This document shows, piece after piece, positions 10,301-16,827 of a stretch of DNA of 16,827 bases. The stretch is taken from contig JAOXYB010022692.1 of assembly GCA_028565635.1 (NCBI GenBank), forward strand, positions 1-16,827. The letters are read 5' to 3'. The stretch comes from Phoronis ovalis. Lineage: Eukaryota; Phoronida; Phoronidae. The position numbers were made by a program, and so were the translations under genes. The notes beneath the pieces are model-generated. The model had not been told where the DNA came from. It saw only the letters and a program-made list of their open reading frames with translations, and made no database searches. The first letter of the stretch is position 1; each line of letters opens with the position of its first letter.

Positions 10301-12951
10301 CAAACAGTTCCCAATTTTTGTACCTTAGATGTGATAAAAATTTAATGTGAACAATCAATACTATATAGTATTAAAGTAAAAAGGATACTTTTTGATGTTC
10401 TATTTTTATTTCAAAACTGCGAAATTATAAATGATGCTGTTTGATCTACAACTTTTATTACAAAATTCCAATTTGTAAAGTTTCCTTGGAATGTTCTATC
10501 ACAAAAAATGACTTGATTTATAAAATTTAATATACTGTACGTCTCTTTTAAAACATTCTAGGACGGATTTGAACAAGCACCTGCTGCTGATGATGATGAG
10601 GAGGAGTTTTAATTCAGGTGCTATAATTTTTTCTATGAGCCCAAATAACTTGTGTAGAGTATAGGTGCCTGACAAATGAGAAAATCAAAATTCTTTGTTC
10701 AGAGGACACAAGCGACTGGGAAACCCTGTTAACCACACTGAACAGATTGTTTAAATATTTCTCAGATGTTTCTCCTCTCCTCTCTTTATTGCTAACACCT
10801 TAACTTTTTAATGTAAATACTGCTTTTCTAGTTCATTTGCAATGGTTAGGGGTTGACGTTTTGCTAGGTTTAACAAAAAAGTTAAATGAAAGATTATCGC
10901 TCCATGCATGTTAGTGGGATGACAGGATTTTTAGCCACTAAGGCTTCTAACTTTTGTCACAGACTATAAGTTATTTGTCCCTTGCTATTTTATAGTTTTA
11001 CTTGTAGTGTACTTGTTAATAGTCTGATGTAGAAATTATAAAAGGAATTGTCATCATTAACTACTAGGTATAAACGAGTAATTCTCGTCTCGGCTTTAGT
11101 TGACCATATGCTTTAATTATTTATTTATGTTGCAGCTTTGTTTTGAAGATTTTTAGCCTGCTCTTGAATTTAATACTTGCACATGCTTTTTGCACCTCAT
11201 TTATAATTTGTATGCCCATCACCATGTATTGTGGATGGGCATATAGTAGTACTATATGCGTCGTCGTCGTATGTAACCTTTTCTTTTTCTCGCTATAACG
11301 GCTTCAGCTTTTGTCGGATCATCTTCATATTCGATACAAGGTAAGCACAGACCAAAGTACAGGTCGGATATAATTTTACCCCGATTACTTCTAATCGTTT
11401 GTTCCCGAGAGTGCATGTTACGTTGCTTGCAATATTAGCTTCAGTTTTTTTCCGATCAGCTTTATATTTGGTACAGGGTAAGTAAACATCAAAGTACAGG
11501 AAAGATATAATTTTGACCTGGATTACTTCCAAAACGGCCGACTGGTAGCCATGTTTGTTTCGAGAAGACACGTCATGTTGCGCCCATTTTTGGAAAGACG
11601 AAGCGTTGACTGGACGATTTGAAGTTGGATTTATAAAGGCCATAGGTTGGTGGATGTATTGCGCTAGGTGACATTTGAAAATGACCTTGAGAAGTAGGTC
11701 AAATGCAAATATGAATCTTCGGCATTTTCGGTTGCGCGAAACACTTTCTTTGTCTTGCAATAACAGCTTGAGTTATCCGATCAGCTTTATATTTGGTACA
11801 GAGTAAATACAAGTGCAGGATGTCTGTAAGTTTGACCTGAATCACTTCCAAGATGGCTGACTGGTGGTCATGTTTGTACTCGAGATGTGAAGTCGCAACA
11901 AGCTTCAGTTTTTACTCGATTTGCTTCATATTCAGCACTGGGCAAGTAACTGTCAAAGTGCAGGGTAGGTTTAATTTTGACCTTGAATAATTCTAGTATG
12001 GCCTAATGGTGGCCATGTTTGTTCCCGAGAGCACATGTCACGTTGCGCTCATTTCAAAAAAGACGAAGCATTGGCTGGATGATTCAAAGATGGATTCATG
12101 AAGGCCATACCATAGGTTGGTCTACGTATTAAGCTAGGTGACATTTTAAAATGACCTTGAGAAGTGGGTCAAATGCAGACATTTTTATGTTGAATGTAAT
12201 ACTTTTTGTTTCAGTTTTTATTCAATCAGCTTCATATTCGGTACAGGGCAAGTAAAGGTCAAAATACAGGTGTATTATAATTTTGAACTTGATCACTTCT
12301 AATATGGCAGACTGGTGCCCATGTTTGTTCCCGAGAGTGCATCATGTTGTGGCCATTTTAAGAAGGATGAAGCATTGACTGGATTATTCAAAGCTGGATT
12401 CGTGAAGGCTATAGTTTGATGGGTGTATTATGTTAGGTTAGGTTTTAAAATAACCTTGAGGAGTCGGTCAAATGCCAACACGCTGCACCACTTTCCAGAG
12501 AGACGAACCTTTACCTGGACGATTCAAAAGTATACAATTCACTACAGGGAGAGATCACTTTAAAACCATTCACAGTGATGGGCATCTGTCTGCAAAAGCA
12601 GACCTCTTGTTAAATCAGCTGGAATTTTGAGCATTCCGAGCTAGGGACTTGGAGTGTACTGTTTCTAGAATTATGTCAGCTAACGATGCTGCTGAACTTC
12701 TGAGATTCTGCTCTTCCATACAGGGACATCTGATTAATATTACCGTGTTGTGTGCTTTGTTGTTTTTGTGTCATTTTACTATTTATTGCATTAAGCTCTT
12801 GGTTATATTCAATCTCTAATGGCCATTTTACGAATGCCTTATTCCTCCTTTTGTGCTTTATATTCAAACATCATGCAAACAATCATTATTGCAGGATGGA
12901 TTTGCAGCACCAGAGGATGGTGATGGTTACGAAGGTGAAGAAGAGTATTAG
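4258..12951 (+). CDS. MAPRE1: EB1-family microtubule plus-end tracking protein (whole gene, spliced)
   Basis: EB proteins are homodimers that recognise growing microtubule ends through an N-terminal calponin-homology (CH) domain and recruit partners through a C-terminal coiled coil and acidic tail. Joining the exons below gives 263 residues (ending in 8a) or 265 (8b), close to human EB1 at 268. The CH domain spans about residues 14-119, with signatures [32 protein letters not shown] and [18 protein letters not shown] Ser/Thr/Lys/Pro linker follows (about 120-190), then the EB-homology coiled coil (about 191-247) with [13 protein letters not shown], and a tail ending EEF or EEY. All junctions are GT-AG and phase-compatible. 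The start is certain: ATG 4,258 has A at -3 and G at +4, with an in-frame TAA 12 nt upstream. The symbol denotes the family; sequence alone does not separate MAPRE1, 2 and 3 orthology in an invertebrate. Two positions have alternative exons. Confidence 0.97.
4379..5054 (+). other. EB1 intron 2
   Basis: This is AT-rich and contains no exon or repeat I can support. A perfect C-box-like GTGATGA at 4,531 with downstream CTGA was considered as a snoRNA and not accepted. Confidence 0.6.
5055..5093 (+). CDS. MAPRE1: EB1 exon 3: 39-nt small exon, residues 41-53
   Basis: The acceptor is cattttag and the donor a strong CCAG|gtaagg. Its 39 nt encode the CH-domain core [13 protein letters not shown], with split glycine codons at both ends. 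The exon starts and ends at phase 1, so skipping it would keep frame but remove the invariant AAYCQ-MD helix. It must then join either 4a or 4b, which both supply the last two bases of Gly54. Confidence 0.95.
5456..5562 (+). CDS. MAPRE1: EB1 alternative exon 4a, residues 54-89 (mutually exclusive with 4b)
   Basis: The acceptor is actactttcag and the donor GACAAG|gtgaga. Its 107 nt supply residues 54-89 of the CH domain: [26 protein letters not shown], then [10 protein letters not shown]. Compared with 4b it has Ala55-Ile-Pro-Met58 and Gly60 at the start, and Phe75, Lys77, Ala80, Lys83, Tyr85 and Val87 later. The Ile56, Phe75, Ala80 and Val87 positions resemble vertebrate EB1, while Gly60 replaces a lysine that vertebrate EB1 has. 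The exon enters in phase 1 and leaves in phase 0, so it connects correctly only to exon 5. Confidence 0.93.
5612..5911 (+). promoter_or_regulatory. 13-bp perfect inverted repeat in the intron between exons 4a and 4b
   Basis: GGCTTGTCAAACT (5,612-5,624) is exactly complementary to AGTTTGACAAGCC (5,899-5,911). Two G-U pairs can extend the base, and a CC/GG pair can extend the stem past a one-base bulge. The first arm's CTTGTCA can also pair with TGACAAG at 5,591-5,597, giving a competing 7-bp local hairpin 29 nt after the 4a donor. Two rival stems between two mutually exclusive exons suggest a splicing-control RNA structure; this function is inference. Confidence 0.4.
6111..6217 (+). CDS. MAPRE1: EB1 alternative exon 4b, residues 54-89 (mutually exclusive with 4a)
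   Basis: The acceptor is gcatttttgtag and the donor a strong GACAAG|gtgagt. Its length (107 nt) and phases equal those of 4a. It encodes [26 protein letters not shown], then [10 protein letters not shown]. Of 36 residues, 23 match 4a, and 14 of those 23 use a different codon. The duplication is therefore old and both copies are held by selection on protein. 4b keeps the Lys59-Lys60 pair and Ile77 of vertebrate EB1 but has Glu83 and Cys87. Reading from 4a into 4b would shift the frame. Confidence 0.93.
6218..7400 (+). other. EB1 intron before exon 5
   Basis: AT-rich DNA. Open frames at 6,208-6,468 (plus) and 6,895-7,176 (minus) lack protein character and splice support. No repeat family was recognised. 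Confidence 0.6.
7401..7614 (+). CDS. MAPRE1: EB1 exon 5: end of CH domain and start of linker, residues 90-160
   Basis: The acceptor is ttcattccag. The exon encodes [13 protein letters not shown] then [17 protein letters not shown], the family-defining last CH helix, followed by a basic Ser/Thr-rich linker ([20 protein letters not shown]). Such basic linkers help EB proteins hold the acidic microtubule surface. The donor GCTG|gttggt is weak, lacking the usual A at +3 and G at +5, but it is the one that keeps frame with exon 6. A GTATAT site 4 nt downstream would frameshift. Confidence 0.95.
7847..7959 (+). CDS. MAPRE1: EB1 exon 6: linker and start of coiled coil, residues 161-198
   Basis: The acceptor is ggtactttag and the donor ACAG|gttcgt (weak). 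Its 113 nt encode [19 protein letters not shown] then [18 protein letters not shown]. The first half is linker; IADLTLQ begins the heptads of the EB-homology coiled coil that continue in exon 7. An inserted repeat begins only 33 nt past the donor. Confidence 0.93.
7993..8837 (+). mobile_element. Intronic repeat element, copy 1 (same family as 11,212-12,610)
   Basis: It starts ATGCCCATCACTATG and ends with a near match to the inverted start (GTAGTGGGCAT, 8,802-8,812). A 25-bp tail shared with copy 2 follows, holding a small hairpin CAAGAG-caggc-CTCTTG. Internal modules recur: a GTACAGGTC-type segment, an AATATGGCC-ACTGGCGGCCATG segment, and a 70-bp TGACCTTGAGAAGTAGGTC block (8,231-8,300). It has no coding capacity that I trust. 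Non-autonomous DNA transposon is the likeliest class; the 3' hairpin also recalls Helitrons, but no CTRR end is seen. Confidence 0.7.
9308..9454 (+). CDS. MAPRE1: EB1 exon 7: EB-homology coiled coil, residues 199-247
   Basis: The acceptor is tttgtgcag and the donor CAGAG|gtaagc. Its 147 nt are phase 0 at both ends. It encodes [31 protein letters not shown], then [16 protein letters not shown]. The ERDFYF-KLR-IE-LCQE segment is the dimeric coiled-coil and four-helix bundle whose hydrophobic groove binds SxIP-motif partners. The exon ends where the tail starts and can join either 8a or 8b in frame. Confidence 0.96.
9455..10561 (+). other. EB1 intron 7
   Basis: AT-rich. A possible cryptic exon (9,828-9,904) was considered and not accepted. 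No repeat family was recognised. Confidence 0.6.
10562..10612 (+). CDS. MAPRE1: EB1 alternative terminal coding exon 8a, tail ending EEF
   Basis: The acceptor is aaaacattctag. In phase 0 after exon 7 it encodes [16 protein letters not shown] and TAA, giving a 263-residue protein. DGF directly follows the coiled coil, as in vertebrate EB1 (DEGF), and the acidic run with a final aromatic residue fits the EEY/F signal read by CAP-Gly domains. A donor-like CAG|gtgcta follows 5 nt after the stop, and no AATAAA or ATTAAA was found in the following 600 nt. 8a may thus be a 56-nt cassette exon (10,562-10,617) spliced on to a downstream exon. Confidence 0.88.
   Translation, partial: DGFEQAPAADDDEEEF
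11212..12610 (+). mobile_element. Intronic repeat element, copy 2, with internal tandem duplications
   Basis: It starts ATGCCCATCACCATG and ends with the exact inverted complement of the first 11 bases (GTGATGGGCAT, 12,575-12,585), followed by the 25-bp tail shared with copy 1. It is about 1.4 kb against 0.85 kb because the internal modules are reiterated. The TGACCTTGAGAAGT-GGTCAAATGC block occurs near 11,639-11,706, 12,113-12,176 and 12,416-12,476. It has the same orientation as copy 1. A 155-codon minus-strand frame inside (11,293-11,760) is a product of the repeat. It occupies most of the interval between terminal exons 8a and 8b. Confidence 0.75.
12895..12951 (+). CDS. MAPRE1: EB1 alternative terminal coding exon 8b, tail ending EEY
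   Basis: After the acceptor tcattattgcag it encodes [18 protein letters not shown] and TAG in the same phase as 8a, giving 265 residues. The GEEEY end matches the canonical EB1 tail, whose final tyrosine engages CAP-Gly domains of p150Glued and CLIP proteins. The acceptor is poor: the 25 nt before the AG are mixed A/C/T without a long pyrimidine run. The choice between 8a and 8b may therefore depend on splicing factors. The 3' UTR continues from 12,952. Confidence 0.93.
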   Translation, partial: DGFAAPEDGDGYEGEEEY

Positions 12952-14030
12952 CAATGATTAAGTGCTCGTAGGATTAACACACTCATTGACTTTTATGCGC
13001 ATGCTATATCTATATGTTGGTTAATTGCCAGCATATGGAGTAGATTAGGGGAAATTATAATGGCCTATGATAATAAAGGACACAGATTTTGAAAGTGCTA
13101 TTAGTTGCTGAGGTTTATATTTGGGTCATATGGCAAGAGACTGCGAGGAAGACATTTTAATAATGTTGCAACTTTATGCTCATCATAGTTATAACAGCTA
13201 AGCTACCTCCCCTGTATTAAGATTCAAAGTGTAGTTTTAAATAGTGCTTCATATTCCTTTCATCACAGATGCTGGTCTCCTCTGCATGACATCAATGAAT
13301 TAAAAATTGTTTATCGAAACATACACTTTTGTATTGCTTCTAAAATTTGAAGTTTAGCAGGTTTAGTTGTGATTCATTTTAATTAGGCTTCTCTTTATTA
13401 TGCAATATTTCTTGGAAATGGAATAAGTTCCACTTTTTATCCACTTTATTCTTAGGCCAAAAACATTATGCTGTAAAATCAAACACTGAGGTTTTGGATT
13501 GTGTTTTGTTATATTACTATTTAAAAGATCATCCGTGTCCAGCTGTACATATGTATCCCTGGCGTGTAATTTATGAGTATTCTTGCTTGTGTACATAAAC
13601 CGTAACATGGTGTGTTTTTACATATTGCCAAAACTTTGTTTTTATTGAATTAATATAATCCATATTTAACTAAAAACGTATATTTAGTCTGTATCAATAT
13701 GCAACTTTGTTATTGTCATATGTACTTTGTCTCTCTGGATTCTCACGTTATATATTCATAAAATTAGAGGTAGAAAATCAACTGATGCTTATTATTATGC
13801 AGTATAGTTCAACATTACTGAGAAATACTCTGTACTCCTTGTGGAATCAAAAACCAGAGAACAGATAATCTGATAACAAAGTTGCATAGCTGACAAGCAG
13901 TTTAAAAGCCTGTAGTTCTTTAGTCTCCATACTTCTCATATTCCAATATTTTATTGTATAAAGTATGTTTTGTTGATAAGAAAATTAAAATAACTATATT
14001 ACGGATATATTGTTTGTTTTCACTGTTTTG
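12952..14030 (+). other. EB1 3' UTR with alternative poly(A) signals
   Basis: Candidate signals are AATAAA at 13,072-13,077 with a GT-rich stretch following, ATTAAA at 13,299-13,304, and TATAAA (13,957) plus ATTAAA (13,984-13,989) followed by a T/GT-rich stretch near 14,010-14,033. The true end is undetermined: the proximal signal gives a UTR of about 140 nt, the distal one about 1 kb. Long AT-rich 3' UTRs are common for this family. No coding frame is supported here. Confidence 0.6.
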
Positions 14031-14084
14031 CTTTTCATAATCTCAATATGAACTCTTTGATTGAGTATTATAAGAATTTAAACA

Positions 14085-14948
14085 ACATGCTCCCATTTTA
14101 TGGCACAAAATAATGTTATTAATTTAAGAGTTTCAGAACTTACAATTGTAATTACTAAAAACATCTCCCGTGAAAGAGACCGAGATATAATAACAGCATG
14201 ACATTGTCTCATTTATATAACAAAAGCACGAGATTGTCTCATTAATTTTTGGCATTAATAAATAAGCAAATACTACAAATATATATATATATACATGTTC
14301 CCATTTTATGGCACATAAAATAATATTAATTTATAATAAGAGTTTCGGAACGTACAATTGTAATTTGTAAAAACATCACCCGTGAAAGAGACCGAGATAT
14401 AATAACAGCATGACATTGTCTCATTTATATAACTATAACAAAAGCATGAGATTGTCTCAATAATTTTTGGCATTAATAAATAAGCAAATACTACAAATAT
14501 ATATATATATATACATGTTCCCATTTTATGGCACATAAAATAATATTAATTTATAATAAGAGTTTCGGAACGTACAATTGTAATTTGTAAAAACATCACC
14601 CGTGAAAGAGACCGAGATATAATAACAGAATGACATTGTCTCATTTATATAACTATAACTTAATTAAAAGCATGAAATTGTCTCATTAATTTTTGGCATT
14701 AATAAATAAGTAAATACTACAAATAAATATATACATGTTCCCATTCTATGGCACACAACATAATATTAATTTATAATAAGAGTTTCGGAACGTACAATTC
14801 GATTGTAATTACTCAGAAAAACATCACCCGTGAAAGAGACCGAGATATAACAGAATGACATTGTCTCATCATTTATATAACTACAACATAAAAGCATGAG
14901 ATTGTCTCATTAATTTTTGGCATTATTAATTAAGCAAATACTACAAAT
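14085..14948. repeat. Satellite: four tandem copies of a ~208-220-bp unit
   Basis: Units begin with ACATG(T/C)TCCCATT at 14,085, 14,293, 14,513 and 14,733, giving lengths of 208, 220, 220 and about 216. Each contains CCCGTGAAAGAGACCGAGAT, two ATTGTCTCA blocks, TTTTTGGCATTA and an AT microsatellite at the junction. In copy 4 the second block is a palindrome, ATGAGA-ttg-TCTCAT (14,896-14,910). Copies 2 and 3 are nearly identical, while copy 1 is the most diverged. The array sits between the convergent 3' ends of EB1 and the minus-strand gene. Confidence 0.92.
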
Positions 14949-15014
14949 ACATATAAAAGATGAAACAAATTGAATTTACACTTAAAAAAATAAAAGTTCT
15001 GAAGCAAGCACCGA

Positions 15015-15056
15015 AATCGATTTTTAAATCGATTAAGTTATTTAAAAACAACTTAA
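15015..15056. repeat. Two adjacent hairpin-forming inverted repeats
   Basis: AATCGATTT-tt-AAATCGATT (15,015-15,034) overlaps the start of TTAAGTT / AACTTAA (15,033-15,039 and 15,050-15,056). Both lie downstream of the minus-strand gene's stop codon and may be in its 3' UTR or just beyond it. Confidence 0.5.
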
Positions 15057-15178
15057 TGACCACTAGATAGCATATAAGAATCATAGCACTGTATCTTGGT
15101 CCTGCCGGAGTCTATTCTCATGCATAAAAAGTGACACAATTAAGCCTGTGCAAAAATGTGTTGGAACTTTAAACCGGT

Positions 15179-15415
15179 TTAAACTCCAGTTTCTACCTGT
15201 GTTATTTCTGGGTGGTCGTGGAATGCGTGAATGAGGACTCCCGTTGTCCAAATGTTAAGAACATGCTTCTCAGATCTCTCCCAATAAAATACTCTCTGTC
15301 CATTTTCTTTTTCTTTCCTAAAGCCCAAAGCCTTTGCTAAACTATCATAACTATCCCATATGTTTTTAATGTCCTCAGGTGGTACTGCATTGGGTGTATT
15401 TTTCAGAGTCGCAAC
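15179..15415 (-). CDS. Unidentified minus-strand gene, last coding exon C
   Basis: The acceptor is actttctgcag. It has 78 codons and TAA. It begins VATLKNTPNAVPPED and ends HDHPEITQVETGV. The stop codon lies inside a 16-bp perfect palindrome (15,168-15,183). No canonical AATAAA was found on the minus strand in the following 200 nt. Confidence 0.8.
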   Translation of the reverse strand, partial: VATLKNTPNAVPPEDIKNIWDSYDSLAKALGFRKEKENGQRVFYWERSEKHVLNIWTTGVLIHAFHDHPEITQVETGV

Positions 15416-16325
15416 CTGCAGAAAGTAGATCATCATTATTCTTAGCTTTTTATTTGTATTTTAAGAAGAAATTGACACTAAACATCATCGTTATTCGTGT
15501 GATAAGCAAATCGCAATTATTCACTTTTCTGAAAATTTGCATAACTATTATTGTTTCAAATATAATGTTAGTTAACTGTGTTACTTCGTCATTTTACAAT
15601 TAACTAAATTACTCACTATTGATCGAAGATGTCTGACGTGTTTTTCTTTCATATTTATTAGACTTCTTACTTGGGAAAGGTGCATTCCTAAAACAAAAAC
15701 CTGTATTTTATTCTTCGTAAACAATTGCACACATTAAAACATTAGCCGTCGGACCGGCTAAAGTTTCAACATGCAAACGTAATGATACACCATACATTAT
15801 TTCATCATCAAGGTTTTGCGTTAAAAATTTTCTTAGGCCAGAAACTGGCTGAAACTCAATTTCAAAATCATAAAACGTTAGTTAAAAAACAAACCAAATT
15901 TTAAAATTCCATATTTTATTAACTAAAATTCATGTATATAGTATTTCCATTATATGGCTGAATGAAACCCAGAGAACCTACAATTATAGATTTCATACAT
16001 GTGCAAACTGAGCCGACATATTACTTACTAATGAAAATACCGAATTCTCTGTATTGGATTATTAACTCATAAAAGGAAAAATACCTTGCATGGCCAACAG
16101 CAGGGACTTCATCCCTCTTAATGATTCTACTTTAACGTTCTTTGGCATGGATAGACAACAGTATGTGATGTCAGAACATGAGTTAGGTTCTTCAATTTCA
16201 AAACGAAGTTTCAACATGATGTTTTTCCAACTTAGACAATCAAATCTCTTCGGAACTATTTCAGGAAGACGGACCAGATGACTCACCATGGGTTCAGAGG
16301 TTTTCAGTCTAAGCGATTCCTTCAA
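15179..16325 (-). CDS. Unidentified protein, C-terminal three exons (5' part outside window)
   Basis: Three minus-strand exons (16,325-16,085; 15,687-15,617; 15,415-15,179) splice in matching phases into 182 residues ending in TAA. I do not recognise the family. The first exon gives a PEIVPKRFDCLSWKNIMLKL segment that looks like alternating strands (LKLRFEIEEP, YCCLSMP). Across the first two junctions lies a helical basic stretch (MKSLLLAMQGMHLSQVRSL, then NMKEKHVRHLRSI). The last exon reads PPEDIKNIWDSYDSLAKALG and FYWERSEKHVLNIWTTGVL and ends ITQVETGV. No signal peptide or membrane span is visible. The first visible exon begins at a splice acceptor with TTG, not a start codon, so the N-terminus lies beyond the window. 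It is convergent with EB1 and has no evident functional link to it. Confidence 0.78.
15617..15687 (-). CDS. Unidentified minus-strand gene, internal exon B
   Basis: The acceptor is tttgttttag and the donor a strong AATA|gtgagt. Its 71 nt supply the last two bases of a glycine codon and then MHLSQVRSLINMKEK followed by HVRHLRSI, a basic amphipathic helix. It fits A in phase 1 and C in phase 0, and is too short to be found by open-frame length alone. Confidence 0.75.
16085..16325 (-). CDS. Unidentified minus-strand gene, internal exon A
   Basis: The acceptor is ttgcactttag and the donor TGCAAG|gtattt. Its 241 nt are 80 codons plus one base. It reads LKESLRLKTSEPMVSHLVRL at the start and GMKSLLLAMQ at the end. 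There is no initiator ATG near its beginning, so at least one more exon precedes it. Confidence 0.75.
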
Positions 16326-16827
16326 CTAAAGTGCAATTAAAATTGTATATGTAGCTGCTAATAAAAGTTAAACGGTTAAAATTCCTTTAGTTTAGCACTA
16401 TTTTTAAAATTAATTAATTTAACGCACTTTTATGATCGACAATTTTTATAGTCAAGAATTCACCCCAATTTGCCGAAATGTCCCAAAAACATTCTGAACT
16501 AAAATTTATCGACATTTTGGTATACACTAGGTGCCATGATCATCCAATTAACCCAAAATTGCTTTTATGGGAATATATCATCTCCCCAAATTGCTTGAGT
16601 GTATTCGTAGTCTAGTCACAGTTCAATGATGCATTGTAGTTTGCTAATAGGCAAGTAAAAAAGCGCTTCCTGTATTCTAGTTCGAAACTGAAATATTACA
16701 CAATCGTCGCATTCAATTGTAACAATATTTTCTGGGCATTACGTTTTCTTGAAATCCCTTGCGGATCCCTCAGGATATTTTGGATTTTTTAGACAAATGC
16801 AAAATAAAACTTATAGAAGACTATATA
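16326..16827. other. Probable intron of the minus-strand gene
   Basis: AT-rich DNA upstream of exon A on the minus strand. I could not identify a further exon with credible splice sites. Confidence 0.5.

Noticed and set aside
11293-11760. Minus-strand open frame of 155 codons, longest in the window
   Set aside because: Entirely inside repeat copy 2; its recurring LEVI-V and YLPC motifs come from the internal DNA repeats and it has no counterpart of similar length in copy 1.
13363-13608. Minus-strand open frame of 81 codons
   Set aside because: Antisense to the EB1 3' UTR with low-complexity composition.
14306-14536. Minus-strand open frame of 76 codons
   Set aside because: Spans one satellite unit; translation of the repeat and its AT microsatellite.
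15742-15761. TTAGCCG / CGGCTAA hairpin
   Set aside because: Short 7-bp stem within an intron of the minus-strand gene, no terminator or RNA-gene context.
16090-16281. Plus-strand open frame of 63 codons
   Set aside because: Antisense shadow of exon A of the minus-strand gene, whose splice sites and phases support the other strand.

Overview
The window is AT-rich animal nuclear DNA. Genes are split into short exons with GT-AG introns, with decayed repeats in and between them. The main gene is unmistakable: an end-binding protein of the EB1/MAPRE family on the + strand, covering about 3,000 to 13,100 or 14,030. The many dispersed repeats, which resemble invertebrate and especially molluscan ones, suggest a mollusc or other lophotrochozoan. 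That placement is a guess from overall character, not from a marker.

Layout. 1-2,750: intergenic, with direct repeats, a 33-bp-period tandem repeat, a 261-bp inverted-repeat element, a degenerate CCCTTG repeat, and one weak minus-strand coding candidate (1,283-1,501). 2,980-3,068: CCAAT/E-box promoter candidate and a non-coding first exon. 4,242-12,951: the EB1 coding exons. 12,952 to about 14,030: its 3' UTR. 14,085-14,948: four tandem copies of a roughly 216-bp satellite. 15,179-16,325: the last three coding exons of an unidentified minus-strand gene, convergent with EB1. 16,326-16,827: probably its upstream intron.

The most interesting content is inside EB1. First, exon 4 is present twice (4a 5,456-5,562; 4b 6,111-6,217). 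Both copies are exactly 107 nt, with the same phase and intact splice sites, and encode two versions of residues 54-89 of the microtubule-binding CH domain. Using both or neither shifts the frame, so they should be mutually exclusive. Second, two alternative final coding exons (8a 10,562; 8b 12,895) follow exon 7 in the same phase. They give acidic tails ending EEF or EEY, both matching the EEY/F motif bound by CAP-Gly proteins. The locus could therefore make four EB1 proteins of 263 or 265 residues, varying both lattice binding and partner recruitment. The intron between 4a and 4b holds a 13-bp perfect inverted repeat whose 5' arm can also pair with a nearer sequence, a candidate RNA switch for exon choice.

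Two copies of one repeat family lie in EB1 introns: one starts 33 nt after exon 6, the other fills most of the interval between exons 8a and 8b. No tRNA, rRNA, CRISPR or prokaryotic feature was seen.
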